Origin: Rhynochetos jubatus
Taxonomy: Eukaryota > Chordata > Aves > Eurypygiformes > Rhynochetidae
Length of the DNA stretch: 64,000 nucleotides
Reading direction: 5' to 3'
Assembly: GCA_027574665.1 (NCBI GenBank)
Contig: CM050656.1
Span: 15,513,501-15,577,500, forward strand
This document shows, in pieces, positions 28,793 through 41,600 of this stretch. The notes below the pieces were generated by a model. It searched no databases and was not told the origin of the DNA. It saw only the letters and a list, made by a program, of their open reading frames with translations. Numbering within the stretch: position 1 is the stretch's first letter; each line of letters opens with the position of its first letter. Both the position numbers and the translations under genes were made by a program.

Positions 28793-29710
28793 GACAGTTG
28801 CTAGAATCAGTAAAACTAAATAAATAGCTTTCTTTGAGTAGCAGCTGAACAGACAGAAGAAACTGCTGTTAACATGTTACACCCCTTTGAGTAATGGATC
28901 AAGATAAATTTGTAAATGACATTTACCCAAATGTGATGACATGATAAACTTCAGGAATAATATAGTGGGTATCCAGAGTGTCCCATTGAAACTTAGATCC
29001 TGAGCTGAACCCTTTGCATTCTTTAAGTACTGAAAGAAACAAAGATCATTGGAATGGCATACAGCAAAAGATTAAAACTGCCAGGGTTTATCAGTCTTGT
29101 TACTTTCAATGTATTTTTTTAACATTAAATTTATAAAAATATATTAAAGAAATTGATTTTGGTGGTTGTTGCTTGGAATAGGATTACAAATTAAAGGAAG
29201 ATTTATCCATTGATAAAATAGCAAGGAGACAATCAACTAGTTGCAGCGTTTCAAACAAGAATCAGCTGTAATTCTTCCTTTAGAAGCTTTTCTGGTAGTC
29301 TTTTTCTCTCAGTAGTTCCTAAGGGGAGATATTATTTTTTTTTTCCTTCCCTGTCTCTCTGGATTTTCCTTTGCTTTAAGTCAGCTGGGAACATAATGTA
29401 CTTGCCTGTTGTTCCTCCTGTTTCCTTACTTTGAAGATACTTCCTCTAAAACCTGCTTCAGGATTTCTTGAAGGATGAGATAGAGACACTAATATAGCTT
29501 TTTCCCCTTTCTGGCCTTCCTGGTGTTGAAGTACTGGCAGTTGCTTATGCTCAGAGTTTGGTGTGTATCCAGTGGTGATATGTGATTACATGAAAAACAG
29601 AAGGAAAAAACAAGTTTGGTTATGTTTATAAGAAGTATTATCATCACAGAGGAAAAAGACAATGATGCAGTAAGCTATCTGAATGACTTGGCATGGGGTC
29701 AATTTTTAAT

Positions 29711-29730
29711 AAATGCTTTTGAAAGCATTT
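29711..29730. repeat. Short perfect inverted repeat
   Basis: AAATGCTTT and AAAGCATTT flank a two-base TG centre, giving nine-base perfect arms. It could form a cruciform or be a dyad binding site. It is short enough to be chance in AT-rich DNA. Confidence 0.6.
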
Positions 29731-29828
29731 ATTTTGTCTTGTACTTCCCTTTCCCTGTTCATCCCTTTCATAAGCATCTTACATGTCCACAAGTAAAATG
29801 AACGTCTGATTCCTGTTTCCAAGAGGAT

Positions 29829-29856
29829 GAGCTCAGGGGAGTAGGAGCTCAGGGGA
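29829..29856 (+). repeat. 12-base direct repeat, period 16
   Basis: GAGCTCAGGGGA occurs at 29829-29840 and again at 29845-29856. This is a small local duplication. Confidence 0.85.
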
Positions 29857-32400
29857 ACTAGTGATTCCTGGGACTTGTGACAGGCCAAGATAACCAGGCT
29901 CAAGATGTTAGCAACAGTAAATTAGGAATGCCTTTCTAATAAACACAGCTGCGGAGACCTTCCAATGCCACGATCAAGCTAGTCGGTCCCATTTCTAATC
30001 TTAGAGTTGATAGCAGTATACTGGACCTCGCTAGTTAATTACTGTCTGTGGACGGAGGCGGATGGCGCTGAATGCTGCGGTGGTGCGGGCGAGCTCGCTG
30101 CAAGTTACAGGGTTGCCTGAGAGGAATAGGAAAGCTACTTTCTCAGTCTCTGACCAGAATGCATGATAAGGCTTGATGTCAAAGAGGGCAAGATTGGGCT
30201 CACAGCAATTATGGCAGAGGCATACTGGTTTCCTTGACAACCAGATTGAGGATTCTTTGTGATTTATTATTTACCACTTCAAACTCTCATTCTCAGATTT
30301 AATTAGGGAGAGAGATTTCCATAAGTCCCCTCCCTTCCAAATCTGAATACTCTCCGCACTATTGTTATGACCAGCTACACCTATCCCAGATTGATGTGAC
30401 TCTAAACCAGCTACGAGGCATTCAGTGTTTGGAATTTTAGAAAGGTCGCTCAGACAGCAGTTAACTGAAATTCAGTGGATATTATGTTGGGTGATGACTT
30501 GTTAATCTGTGCTTACTAGCAGGGATAATAGACATTTGCACTCACTGCTTCCCCTTCTACCCTCCCCAACCCCCCTGGTTTTGCAAAGGCAAGGGACTGC
30601 AACAAGTGATACTTCTCGATTGTCCTTAGAGCTGTGAGAAAGATAAAATAGTATCTTCAAGTGCCAGCTTTCCTTGCTTGGGCAATTCACATTATTTTCT
30701 CCTTGAAGGCTTTATTAGCAGTACATCTACTGTTGTGTAAACAAAGAGTGTGTTTTGATACTTGGGACGTTTTTACATTACTACGAGTTGGCTGGGTATT
30801 TGACACAGAAATCCTTTCTGAAAATGTGGCTAAAGATGGGAAGTACGGTTGGCTGGCTCTACCTTCACTTGTATTTCAAATACGTATTTCCCACAGTTAT
30901 AAAGCATTGACTGAATCGTGATCTACAGGGCTGGTTCTAAATTTAGTAATTCTGAATAGAATTTTGAACACAATAATATATATTATAGAGATTTTTATTC
31001 AAATGTCATTGGCAAATCTGTGTCATTATATATCAAGACTGAAATTGGGTCCTGCAAAGGGCATTTTTTTCTTTAAGTACTTTCCTTGGTTGCATATTTT
31101 TTATTTCGTATTCAGCATAAGGTGTCTGCTGCATTTAATAAAATACAGTGAAGGTCACAGAAGATCACTAGCTTTCCCATAATGTGTCCCAGTAGATGAC
31201 TGGAAAAAAGGCAGTGATTGGAATGAGCTGAGAATCCTCCGTGCAGGCTATAGAGAAAATTTGTGTCATTTTTTAATTATAGGGAGGAATTTTAGCTTTG
31301 TGTTTATTTCACTACGTATAGTCTTTCAGTTGTACCACCTCATTTTTAATTTAAAAAGCTTATACATGTTTTGTCCGCAGGGGGTTCCTGAAGTGAGTCA
31401 ATAGGTGTTCCTCGTGCCTTAGTGGGCTGAACGCAAAGCTCACTGAGTCAATAAAAAGACTTGGAGTGACCTAAACGCTCTTTTGTCAAGTCCTAGCTCA
31501 CTAATGCACCAGTGCCCCATTAGGCTGTTGAGAGAGACTGACTTGCTGAAGATGCTTCTTTAAAATGGAGTAGTATAATGAAGCTCATTAATGCATTTTT
31601 CATTACAACAAGAATATTGAGCGTCCAGGTTAAATTCTAAGGAATCTATCCTGCACTCATTGAGGTTAATGACAAAGCTCCCAATGACATTAGTGATGCA
31701 GGATGAGAACTTAATTGGGGTAATTAAGATTCTGCTTACCTAAAATTCTCTATTCTTTTCAAGTAGATAAAATATTACAAAATTACTACTATGAAGAGCT
31801 GTATAATGTTGGATCTCAACATATCCTTCAGAGATGACAGCATTTCAGTGGGAGATAATACTATTTCTGTATTTTGCATTTGATTCATAAAGCACCCTTG
31901 TAATATTCCAGAGGCTTGTGTATATAAAAACCATCACCGTGAAAAATAGGGTTCTCTTTGGAGTTCAAACTTTGTCTTTATTGTGTTTTTAAACATAACA
32001 TGGGCCATACATTGCTGAAACCCAGTAAGGATCTGAACTTCAAATTCAGCAGTGGTAGAGACAGAAAAGGCACTGCAGTTCTACCGTGGGATTGTATAAA
32101 TTGCAGGGAATAGTTTCATTTAATACAGCTTGTTTTGTGGTAGTGCAGACTCACTGAAATCGCTGTTTCTTCCAAAAGAAATGCAGCTTGCTTACTGCGT
32201 AGAATAGATAGGATATCCAGCTTTAATGCCTTCCAGGGAATCTAAAGCCTCCGTTATAAATGATTATGTCAGGATGCCTAATTTAAAGAGTTACCCTAAC
32301 ACCTGCTCATTCCTGCCTCCTATGGACACCCCTAACCTTCTCCTTCCCTCCTTGGCATCCCCGGAAGATTAACAACTCCCTCCTCAATTACGCTGCCATA

Positions 32401-32700
32401 ACGGCCGCTTTGATCACGCTCTGAGCTCGCTGTGGAAATTATCTTGATTAATAAAACTCACACTGCAGAAGAAACAACAATATTAACGGATGGACGAGCG
32501 GAGGGAGGGACTCCGTGGGTGGGAGCAGAGGCCGGCAGTGGGGGACAAGCCGCTCCTAGGCGGACCCGCTGCTGCCGCCCGGTCCGGCGGCCGGAGCGGG
32601 AGCCGTCCCCTCTGACTCGCAGGAGCCGTCCGCCTGTTTGTACACCTAAATAATGTATCACGAGAACACGGCGCTTTCGGTCGGAAAGTGTCGGTTTAGG
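32401..32700. promoter_or_regulatory. Intronic CpG-rich block, possible CpG island
   Basis: I count 28 CpG dinucleotides in these 300 bases. The densest and most GC-rich part lies at about 32485-32640 and contains CCGCCC, GGCGG and CCGGAGCGGG motifs. The surrounding intron is AT-rich and CpG-poor over kilobases on both sides, so this stands out. Such blocks often mark an unmethylated promoter or enhancer, for example an alternative first exon of the host gene or a divergent noncoding transcript. No convincing exon with a strong donor was identified. Short frames on both strands here (32432-32653 plus, 32458-32724 minus) are typical by-products of GC-rich DNA. The function is inferred, not shown. 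Confidence 0.45.
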
Positions 32701-34251
32701 TGGTGTGGAAAAAACGTGGAGCAATCAGATCTTTCATACTTCACAGCTGCCTCTGAAATACTTGCTTTAGATACGTAGGGAGAGATTTCCGAAAAGGAAA
32801 ACTGTGACCTGGTACGCTGAAGCACTGTGTAAAATGCGTTAATTAATGGGGAAATTACCTTCTGTAGTAGCGGTGCAGTACTTCTGTCTTGCTGCATATT
32901 GAGCATATATTCAAGCACCTCATGATGATTTTTTTCCCTCGTCTGGTGTGGAGCTTTCCTAGTCCTTTCTGTATTACTGGCTGCATGAAGATCAATGAAC
33001 AACTTGGGAAGCACGGTCTTTCAGCTGTTAAATGCGTGCTTCTAAATAGAAGTAATTAGCAAATGCGAAGTTTTCCTTTCTGTGTTGTGTTACAGCATGT
33101 GTTCATCCTTTTTGTTACTTTCTAATGTAAATAGCATTAATTATGGAACTCCCATCAGATAATTATGGAAAATTGTTTACTTTCTGTCTTAATACTGAGA
33201 GATTTCAGGGATCCTGATTTTTCATTTATTTCATTTGAACAGTCATTAGAAAGTTCTTTAAAAGCTGAGAGCATTCTTGCAGCCACATTGTGACAGTGGT
33301 GAGGATACACACACATTCCAGGATTAAAAACTAGAATCCAAATTCAGAAGTGCTGAATTTGAGTCCAGGTGGGATTTAGCTATCCTGTCACTTTATCTCC
33401 TTTGTCTTTCGTGTTTGCAACGAGGCATATGGATATGCAGTTCCCTTGTAGGTGATTAGCAGCAGTGTGGCAGGGTATCAGAGGTGCGTATTTCCTGTAT
33501 TTACTCTGGAAATGGTACCTCTGTGGCCATTCTTAGTCCCTGCTGCCCAGGGAGCATTGTAGAACTGTGTATATTCTGTAGGACTTTGAAAATTGCCTAT
33601 TTATTTATAAACGATTAAATAGTTTTTCTTTCTTCATTCAATTTATTATTCAGAGGATGCTCTCAAGTATCTGTGTAGGATTATTCCACGATCCCCAGAA
33701 TGTGCCAGAACCTGAAGTATGTTGTAAAAAGTATGTATGGTACATCACTCTCTTCTCTATAACAGTCTTTTAGAAATCCACAAATATTTCATAGAAGGTA
33801 AGGTCAGGAAGAAAGCCTTTCACTCTGACAGGCATTTTCCAAGATTGCTTGCTACTCTTGTCTCATATCTATTTGTGGCAATATTTGAAGTGACGGCACA
33901 TTTACCTTAAAGTACATTCATCACGTTGCTCTTTTCCTTGTTTTTAAAAGATATGACTCTGTGTTTTGGTTTAGCAGCTTGAGCTGCAGGATCTTGAGCC
34001 TTTACGTTTCTAAGGGTTCTTCTTTCTACTCCTGTGTCCTCAGAAATGTTTCGAAAGCTATACTGAATGAAAAGGGGGAATTGCTGTGCTGTTTGCATAC
34101 TCATAAGCACTCTTTAAGTGTCTTGGCATTATTAAAATTAACCACAAAATTTTTGCACTGTAAATTATACTGTGACAGTTGACTCCACCCACCCCATCAC
34201 ATTACTGAAACAAAAGAGTATATGAACTCTTACACTGGTGCTTGATTCCAT

Positions 34252-34292
34252 TTCTAATATATATATATTAGAATTTATGTATATATATATAA
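34252..34292. repeat. AT-rich palindrome and (TA)n microsatellite
   Basis: Positions 34252-34273 form a perfect 22-base palindrome with TTCTAA and TTAGAA at its ends and a TA core. It is followed at about 34280-34292 by a second (TA)n run, ending in AAAATTC. It is likely variable in length between individuals. Confidence 0.8.
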
Positions 34293-35852
34293 AATTCTGT
34301 TTGTAAATAAGAAAATGTCCCCTTTGTAATTTTACAACTGTGACCTCAAATGTTACCATGTGGTAGCAATTGCACAATAGTTTTAATTAAATCTGTGGAT
34401 TTTTTTTAGCACTAGGCCCATATTTTCTATTTTAGCCTCTGGCACTAGAATAACATTTTCTTTAAAACCAGCCGGAATTATCAGGGTCCAGCTTCTCCAT
34501 TTTAGTTAGAGTAAATATTTTGCTTTTTTAAACTAGTTAGGGTATAATTCATTTAAGAATGTGATGTACACACCAAGGCAACCAACAGTTATTGGCAACC
34601 AACATGTCACCTGCTGGAATGAGGAAATGGTACATCTCTGCATGGTTTCTATCAACCTCTGAGGTGACAAAGCTTGGGGTTTCTTAAAGATGGAAACAAA
34701 AGCATTTTTCTTTTGTCGGCTGTTCACTCTGAATACTGCTGATGGAAATCTCACTGCCTTTTTTCCTCTTCCTCTGCCCCTCCTCAGTGCGTGGTTTCCA
34801 ATAAAGAATGATTGAGGTAACTGGAAATATAAATTGTTACAAAAATACATTTTTAATAGAAAATCAAATAATATTTATTTTTATTCTGCTACCAGCATCC
34901 TGTACAGAGGAAGTAATTCAACGGGAAATCCTGTTGACACAACATTTCTGACACATCAGCCTTTGTGTGTCTTACCTCCCTATTTCAGAAGTTGTTTCTG
35001 ATTCAGAAGCTTCTCCTTCCTGACAGGTGGTGTGCTCAGAGAGTTCACAGTTGGTAAACTGGAGATAACCTCCACGAGGGGGATTTACAGAGACCATGGG
35101 ACTTACTTGCCTTGAGAAATTTTGAAGATGCAATGTATGTAATGGCAAGACAGAAAAGGGTAGAGTGCTTTCTGCAAGCTGGCAGAGGATCAAGTGTGTA
35201 TGATGTGAAGGAAAAAAGGAAGGAGATTCTTGCAGCCTGAGAACAGACATCTGGCTGGCAAAAGAAAAGAAATATCATTGACAGATGAATACTGTTTCAA
35301 ACTGGGATAATTTTAGATCAAGAGGGCAAAGTTTTGCTCTCATGCATACAGCTCCCACTGAAAGGGATGGGAAAGGTGCATGCATATGAGAATAAAATTT
35401 GGTTCTAAGTGAGAACTGAACAACACGCATATTTTTACACTAGATATTTAGACTTTCATGTTTAGATCACGTGGTTTCCATCTGCCATATGTAGGCATTG
35501 CTAAAATGCTGCCAGGAACCAGGCTCTGGTTTGGTGACTTTCATTAAAGGAATTAGTGGTTTCTATCCAGTTTCAGTGTGACTGGATTCAAAGTGCAGAA
35601 GCCCATTTTCACGGTTCAGCATTAATTAGCACTCTTGTGGCAGCCTCAGCAGGGAGGTGAAGGATTAAATGGGCATGAAGACCAAACTATCTCTTTTCCC
35701 ATAGTGGTGATTCCTTCAAAATGGGGTTGAGCCGTGATGGACTCGTGGGGATGCATGCACGGCTGCTGTCTGGGCTGCTCTTGATCCGGATGACTGAAGG
35801 ACTTCCGTCTGCAGCTCCGGCAATGTAGTCCTCCCTTCTCTCCAGCTATTTG

Positions 35853-35906
35853 AAAAACCAAAACACAAATCCCAACAAAACCACAACCCAACCTCCTCTC
35901 CCCCCC
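35853..35906 (+). repeat. A/C-rich tract passing into C/T
   Basis: About 35 bases of A and C (ACCAAAACACAAATCCC-like) pass into a pyrimidine stretch with a C run near 35901. The polarity is the same as the other A/C tracts. Confidence 0.8.
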
Positions 35907-38567
35907 TTAATTCTGCTACCTTGGAGAGACATATTCTCGCCCTTATGAATGAGGGGTAAGAGCTGTTACGGAGAATTTCAATGAGATCCTTGCCAGCTGT
36001 ACACAGGAAGGATCGACGCTGTTACGTTAAAAGGCTGAGATGCTGCTGCTCACTTTAGGTTTTGCTGAATCATTCCACAAGGTGCAGAAAGCAGGTAAGC
36101 CCTGGCTCTTTTTTTTGCTGAAGAGAGCCTCACAGGGATATTTTTGAGAATTGCATGGAGACTGGAAAACGTAAAAGGAAAATTGTAATAAGTTTCAGTG
36201 AACCTGGAAGGCAGGACCCGTCCAGGTGTGAGTCAGAGGGTGTAACTCAGGCTTCTGTCCTGAATTTCATGAATCAGACACACTGTGCTTTATGTTTATG
36301 TACCCTGAATATTAAGCATATAATTACAGAAAATTATTTAAAGCTGTAATTCCTCTGCTCCCACTGAATCTTGAAAAACACTAGAATTTGAAAAATATTT
36401 TAAAAAATTTTAGTTTTTCTTAAAGTCTAAATCACCGTACAATAAAGTGGACAAAATATTTGTAAAAAGCCATCATTAGTTACTTAATATTTCTAAAAGC
36501 TGTAATTGATAGCAATTCGTATTTCTATTTGTAAGAGATGGGCTTCCAGATTTTAGCCAAGTAATTAAAATATGAAATGGTACGTCTGAGAAACTGAGAT
36601 CTAGAAACCAGTGTTAAAAATCACCCTTCACAGCTAATTTATTCAATGAATAGTTGCCTTGCTTCAGTGTAATTTATGTGCACATTTAAATGGTCAAGTC
36701 TGTTCTTAAGGACTTCGGGCCTCTTTGTTAAACTTCAAATAATGAACGTACTTTCATGTACCTTGTTTTGAGTTAATCCCATTTTTATGAATGAGTTAAA
36801 AAACGAGAAAGATGTCTCTTACTAGAAAAATAATTTCCTTCACTAAACAATGCCTTTTCTCTAGATGTCCCCTCCTTCCAGAATCTTAAATGAAAGTAAT
36901 GAGTATATACTTAAAATGGCAAGGAATACAGCTGTAGGAGAATATTTCTGAAATGATCGCTTCCTGCCTAATTTTACGCCGGCAGAACAGTGGGGTTCTG
37001 TCTGCCGGGCTGCAGCGCGGGCTGGCTGCTGGGTTTCCCTGAAAGGAGAGCTGACTGCTGTGAACTCCAGACCTCTGTGCACTATCAGAAGCTCTTACTG
37101 TGCCAATGTAATCTTTTAATAGACATGTTTGCCAGAATGACTTTTTTCCTTCAAAGACAGAATTAGAAAGCACAGTTGTCATTTAAATTGCCTCTATCTT
37201 TGTAGTAGTTGGTAGTGATCTGTTGACCAGAATTGGATAATTTAAAAGCTGTTTAACAAAATAACATGCTTGTCTGTGTGAAATATATACGGTGCTGTGA
37301 GACGGGGAGAAAAGTCTCCCTTGACAGAGCTCACGGGATTCTTTAGGAACTGCAGGATGCTGGGGCTTTTCTGTGGAATTATAAAAGCTTTGCAGAGCCC
37401 ATGTTGAGCATTTGCATGATTTTCAGATGGCGAAGTATGTTCAGCTGTCTCTGTGCACCCTCCGTGCGTGCACATACACACTTCTCTGAGTGAGGGAGAG
37501 GATTCTCCGCACAGTTTTTGTCGGGCTTTGCATTTGTTGAACATATATTATTGAAATGCATCACTTCATCTTGTGTAGAACTTGAATCGTCATGTTGCTT
37601 GATTTGGTAAAATAAAAGAGATTGTGAAAGAGACAACTGTAAACATTCTGTTTGAAAAGATGTGCTCTTTTCAAAAGACCTTTCTGTTAGAGCCAAATAA
37701 CACAAGAAGCAATATTTCCTTGCTCGTAGAGACATTTATATTTATTTCTGCAAAGATTTGTTTTGGATTCTCAGTTCTTCCAGTATCTGCATTCTTTGAA
37801 ATAATTTTATATTTCCATGTTGACTTTCTGTGTGCTTTAAGTTTTAATCAAAGGTTCCTTGCTTCTGATGTCGAAGAGTACTGATGTTAGCCTGTTTACA
37901 TTCCAGTATTTTTCCTCTGTATGGGGTGAACATTCAAATGTGGAGGTGCCTTTTTGCTTTTATCTACCAAACTTAGCACACTCTCTTATTTTTGACAGCT
38001 CAGAAGGATGGTATGCTAGTGGGCAGGATGCTGTGAATTATTAACTTTTCTTTGCACTTTGACAAATTTAGGTTATCTTTCTAAAGACAAATAATTTCTT
38101 ACGAAGTAACCAAGACTGTAAATAAGGCATTACAAACTTATATAGTACAATCTTTAGCCAAATGTGGATTTAACATCTTTCTGAAACATGGTTCTGAGTT
38201 ACATTTCTTTCATAGGACTTGTATTTTTTCATTTTACAGACTAAAGTGTAAGAGGAAAGATTTTTTGTTTATGATGTTTCATTTAGATTTTTTTCCAGTG
38301 TGTTTTTCTACAAGGATTGACCAACAAAGCATTAAAGAATGTATATTACCACTGAAAATTCCCTCTACCTTTTTTCCTTAGAAATGCGATTTCACAAAAG
38401 CAGTTTATTTTGTTCTTTCAATAAAAAGCCTGCACTCAACCAGTTTGTGAGCAGATAAAACGTGCAGGAAACATACGTTTTCCAGGAAGCTTTTCTGTAA
38501 TCAAAATGGTCAGCAGCACAGAAACCACACTCTTTTTTCTCATTAGGTATTAATTTTCTTCTATTTT

Positions 38568-38612
38568 AAAAAAAAAACCAAACCAAAAACAAAACCCCAA
38601 CCCACACACCAC
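38568..38612 (+). repeat. A/C-rich tract
   Basis: A run of A is followed by CCAAACCAAAAAC-type units and then CCCACACACCAC. It is about 45 bases without G or T, in the same polarity as the four other tracts. Confidence 0.9.
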
Positions 38613-41600
38613 TGATTAATGTATACAAATGTGAATGAATCAGAGACAGCATATGCTGCATCTGGTAATAGACGCTTACTTGAGTTAATGTTTAGGTTGT
38701 GCTGGAAGTCCCAGCCCCAGCAAGGTCTGTGCCATGGGGAAGCTCTTTGCCTCCTTGGGCGGCAGACAGCAGGAGCGTGTCATCCGTGGCACAGTTTGCC
38801 TTGAAGCAATTAGCGGGAAGACGGAATGTTGGTTTCAACTGCAGAAGAGCCAAACAAATGTGGTTTATGCAAGGTGCAGTAGGACAAGCAGCGGGTTGAA
38901 CACTGGTTGGTTAGAAGATACAGTATTGAAAATATTGGTGAGCAATAGCATTAGAGATAGAAAATTACCGGTGACAACAGTAATTATTGCCAGAGCCACA
39001 TACTTACATCTCAAAAGCTCTGGAGTGATGCAGAAGCAGGCAGTAGCATTCAGATTCCGGTCGTTCAAACTTCCATTCTGTGGCAGTGCATCTGTTTATC
39101 TGGAATTATCTCCTGAATGTAAATGAATTTCAGTCCTAAGTCATTGCACCTGTTGCCAAGAGGTATTTATTCCAATCGCTTGCCTAAGTGCAGGGAGTTA
39201 TTGCTTGACATTTTATAGCTTAAAAAAAAGTTGTCGTTTCAAAATCATTTGTTCAGAGAGGAGAAAATGAAGCAAAACAGTTCATTTTACCCTAAGCACT
39301 GCTATTTGGCAGTATTCACATTTGCACGGCACAAAGCTGCAATATTGATTTTTCGCTCACAGGGCCTCCCACTAGTTCTTTCTTCGATTGTCAGGGTTGC
39401 AAGATGGATTGAATTACACTTTGCTTGTTGATATGCTTATTTTTTTCTTTGTTGATAGGAAAAGATTACAAATACAGCTTCAGAATAAAGATTACAGCAG
39501 CTTTGTTAGTGGACTTCAAATTTATTTATTTTATTCAGTAAAGTTCTGTCTGTGCCGCAGGGATTCCCTAGGACAGTCTCCCCACCTAACCCATGCTGCA
39601 TTGTTTTGTGTTATTGCTTGCTGCTTTTGCAGTATAACACCTACATTACAATCTCAGGTGTGTGTGTCCCCTTGCCTGTGAAGCGATCGAACGTTGCTCC
39701 AGTATTTTTAATGTTTGTCCTCATACAGAACTTCTCATGGATGCCTGCAGGGGGAAAAATTGCAGGATAAAACACATTCATAGTACTTCAGCAGTTGCCA
39801 TAGATGATGAAATAAGATGTGCAGGCAGCTGATCTCTGTAACAGACTGCGGAGGCCTTGTATTTGAGTCAAGGTATTTCTTAGAAGAAGGGGAGGCTGTG
39901 CTGCAGGTTCTGCAGTAAGGGTTCAGTGCTTGTCGCAGGTAGCTCGGTGTGGGTTTGTCAGCCCTGGCCCTATAACGATCCATATATGTCTGACCTGCTG
40001 CTGCACACACGCAGCATGCACAGCCACCAACACTTCTGTACTCTGCGCACCCCTGCCCCTGCCTGCTCTGCCCTTCTGCAAAAATCCCCTTTGGGCAGCC
40101 GAAGCTGCAGTTCCCCTCCTTGCTGATGGAAACTCAAAAGTGGGGCTGTGCATCCATATGACAGCATGTGTGGGGCTCCCATAGGAGGCAGGGAGGGAAG
40201 GAGGAGGCAGCCAGACTCCCCTCACCAGGCCATGACAGGGCTGCGCACTGTGGAAGCCCTGCTGAGTGCAGGAGATACAGACACCATTGCTGCCAGCTGG
40301 AGGAAAGAGCCTTATGTGGACGGCATTAAATTTGACAGGAGCGGTAGGATGTAGGAATGGCAGTCACTAGCAGCATTATATTTGGTCCCACCGCGGCTGT
40401 CGTGATGGTAATTAATCAAAGGAGCGGCTCTGTCTGGTGGGGGCTCTGCGCATACTCCTCGCTGCCCATTTCATGCCCTCAGTGAGCCATGAGCAGCTTC
40501 TGTCTTCGTTGTATTAATATGCTGCATGGGAGGAACATGTAGGGTGTTAATGTGATGGATTCGTGGTTTAGCTCTTTCCAGCTTTCAGCTCATGATACTC
40601 AGCAAGCTTCTAATAATAGTGTTTGCTATTGTGTATGGTACGTACAGCTAGACTGATGACCAGGAGTGAATTTGGGATGAAACTGTGGTGCTTTCTACAG
40701 CAATATGGCTTCTTCCCTTATTAACAAATATTGAAACATGCTGGCGGAGTAATGGTACCCGTTTCACGTAGGATATGTAGTGTAAAGGCAGACCTGGTTG
40801 CTGCACCCTCTCCTTCCCCTTCGCAGGGGTGAATTCCCACCCAGCCGGGGAGCTGGTCCTCTAAGACCTCGTCGGTGTCTCTGCAGTTACAGGGAGGTTA
40901 GAATCAGACCAGCCCCTCGCATTGGTTTACTACACGGGTCGGACAAAGTTGGTGCTGGCGTAAAGGGGAAGGCAGGGGCTTGCAAGTAGAGGAGGGGCAG
41001 ATGCAAAGATGGGCTCTGGCTGCCAGGGAGCCACATCCTGACACTGGTGTGATCATTATCAACAGCTCATTTTTGCAGTCCTAACAGATAATCTTCGTAC
41101 ACCAGGAGTTTTAATCCACAGATCATTAATTCAGCAGAAAAAGTGACAGCTTCTGATTCTTGTGAAAATTTGCTATCAAGGGGTTATCTCAAGTTGTTCT
41201 TGATCTTTAGAGATCCTTGCTTCCTTGCCTCTTCTAACGCATCATACTTTTTAAGAAAAGTTTATTTTCTTTGCCTTCAAAACACCGTAGAGCTCCAACT
41301 TTCAATACTTACTAGCTGTTTCTCTTTGCTGTCACAACTTGTCTCCAGCAGCCTGCACTGAAATATTAATGGCCTTGTGCTACTCTATTAGGATGACTAT
41401 TTTTAAAAATAGATAATATCTGTGTTTCTGTTGAAAATTCGGAAAAGATTTACTGTTTTCAAGAAATAGGTATTTAACACTATCATGTTACTCAGCTCAT
41501 CTTCCAAAAGACAGTAATGCACATATTTTGTAAGAAACAGTAATATTCTGTTTAGTAAGAATAGAGTAGCACCCTTGTACAGGAAAGTGTAGTATACAGC

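Larger units (their letters stand above)
16074..32400 (+). other. ADGRL2 upstream intron, segment 3
   Basis: This is long unique intronic sequence without a supportable exon. Minor structures are an imperfect tandem duplication (16453-16535), an A/C tract (19097-19155), a short 9-base direct repeat near 26053-26072, poly-A at 28778-28792, a 20-base inverted repeat (29711-29730), a 12-base direct repeat (29829-29856) and a CpG-richer pocket (29951-30100). Around 31560-31740 there is an AT-rich stretch with several TAAT/ATTA cores that reads like a conserved noncoding element. That is an impression only. Confidence 0.75.

Noticed and set aside
32432-32724. Open frames in the CpG block
   Set aside because: Stop-poor because of GC content. 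Both strands are open and rich in Arg, Gly and Pro, which is typical of noncoding CpG-rich DNA.
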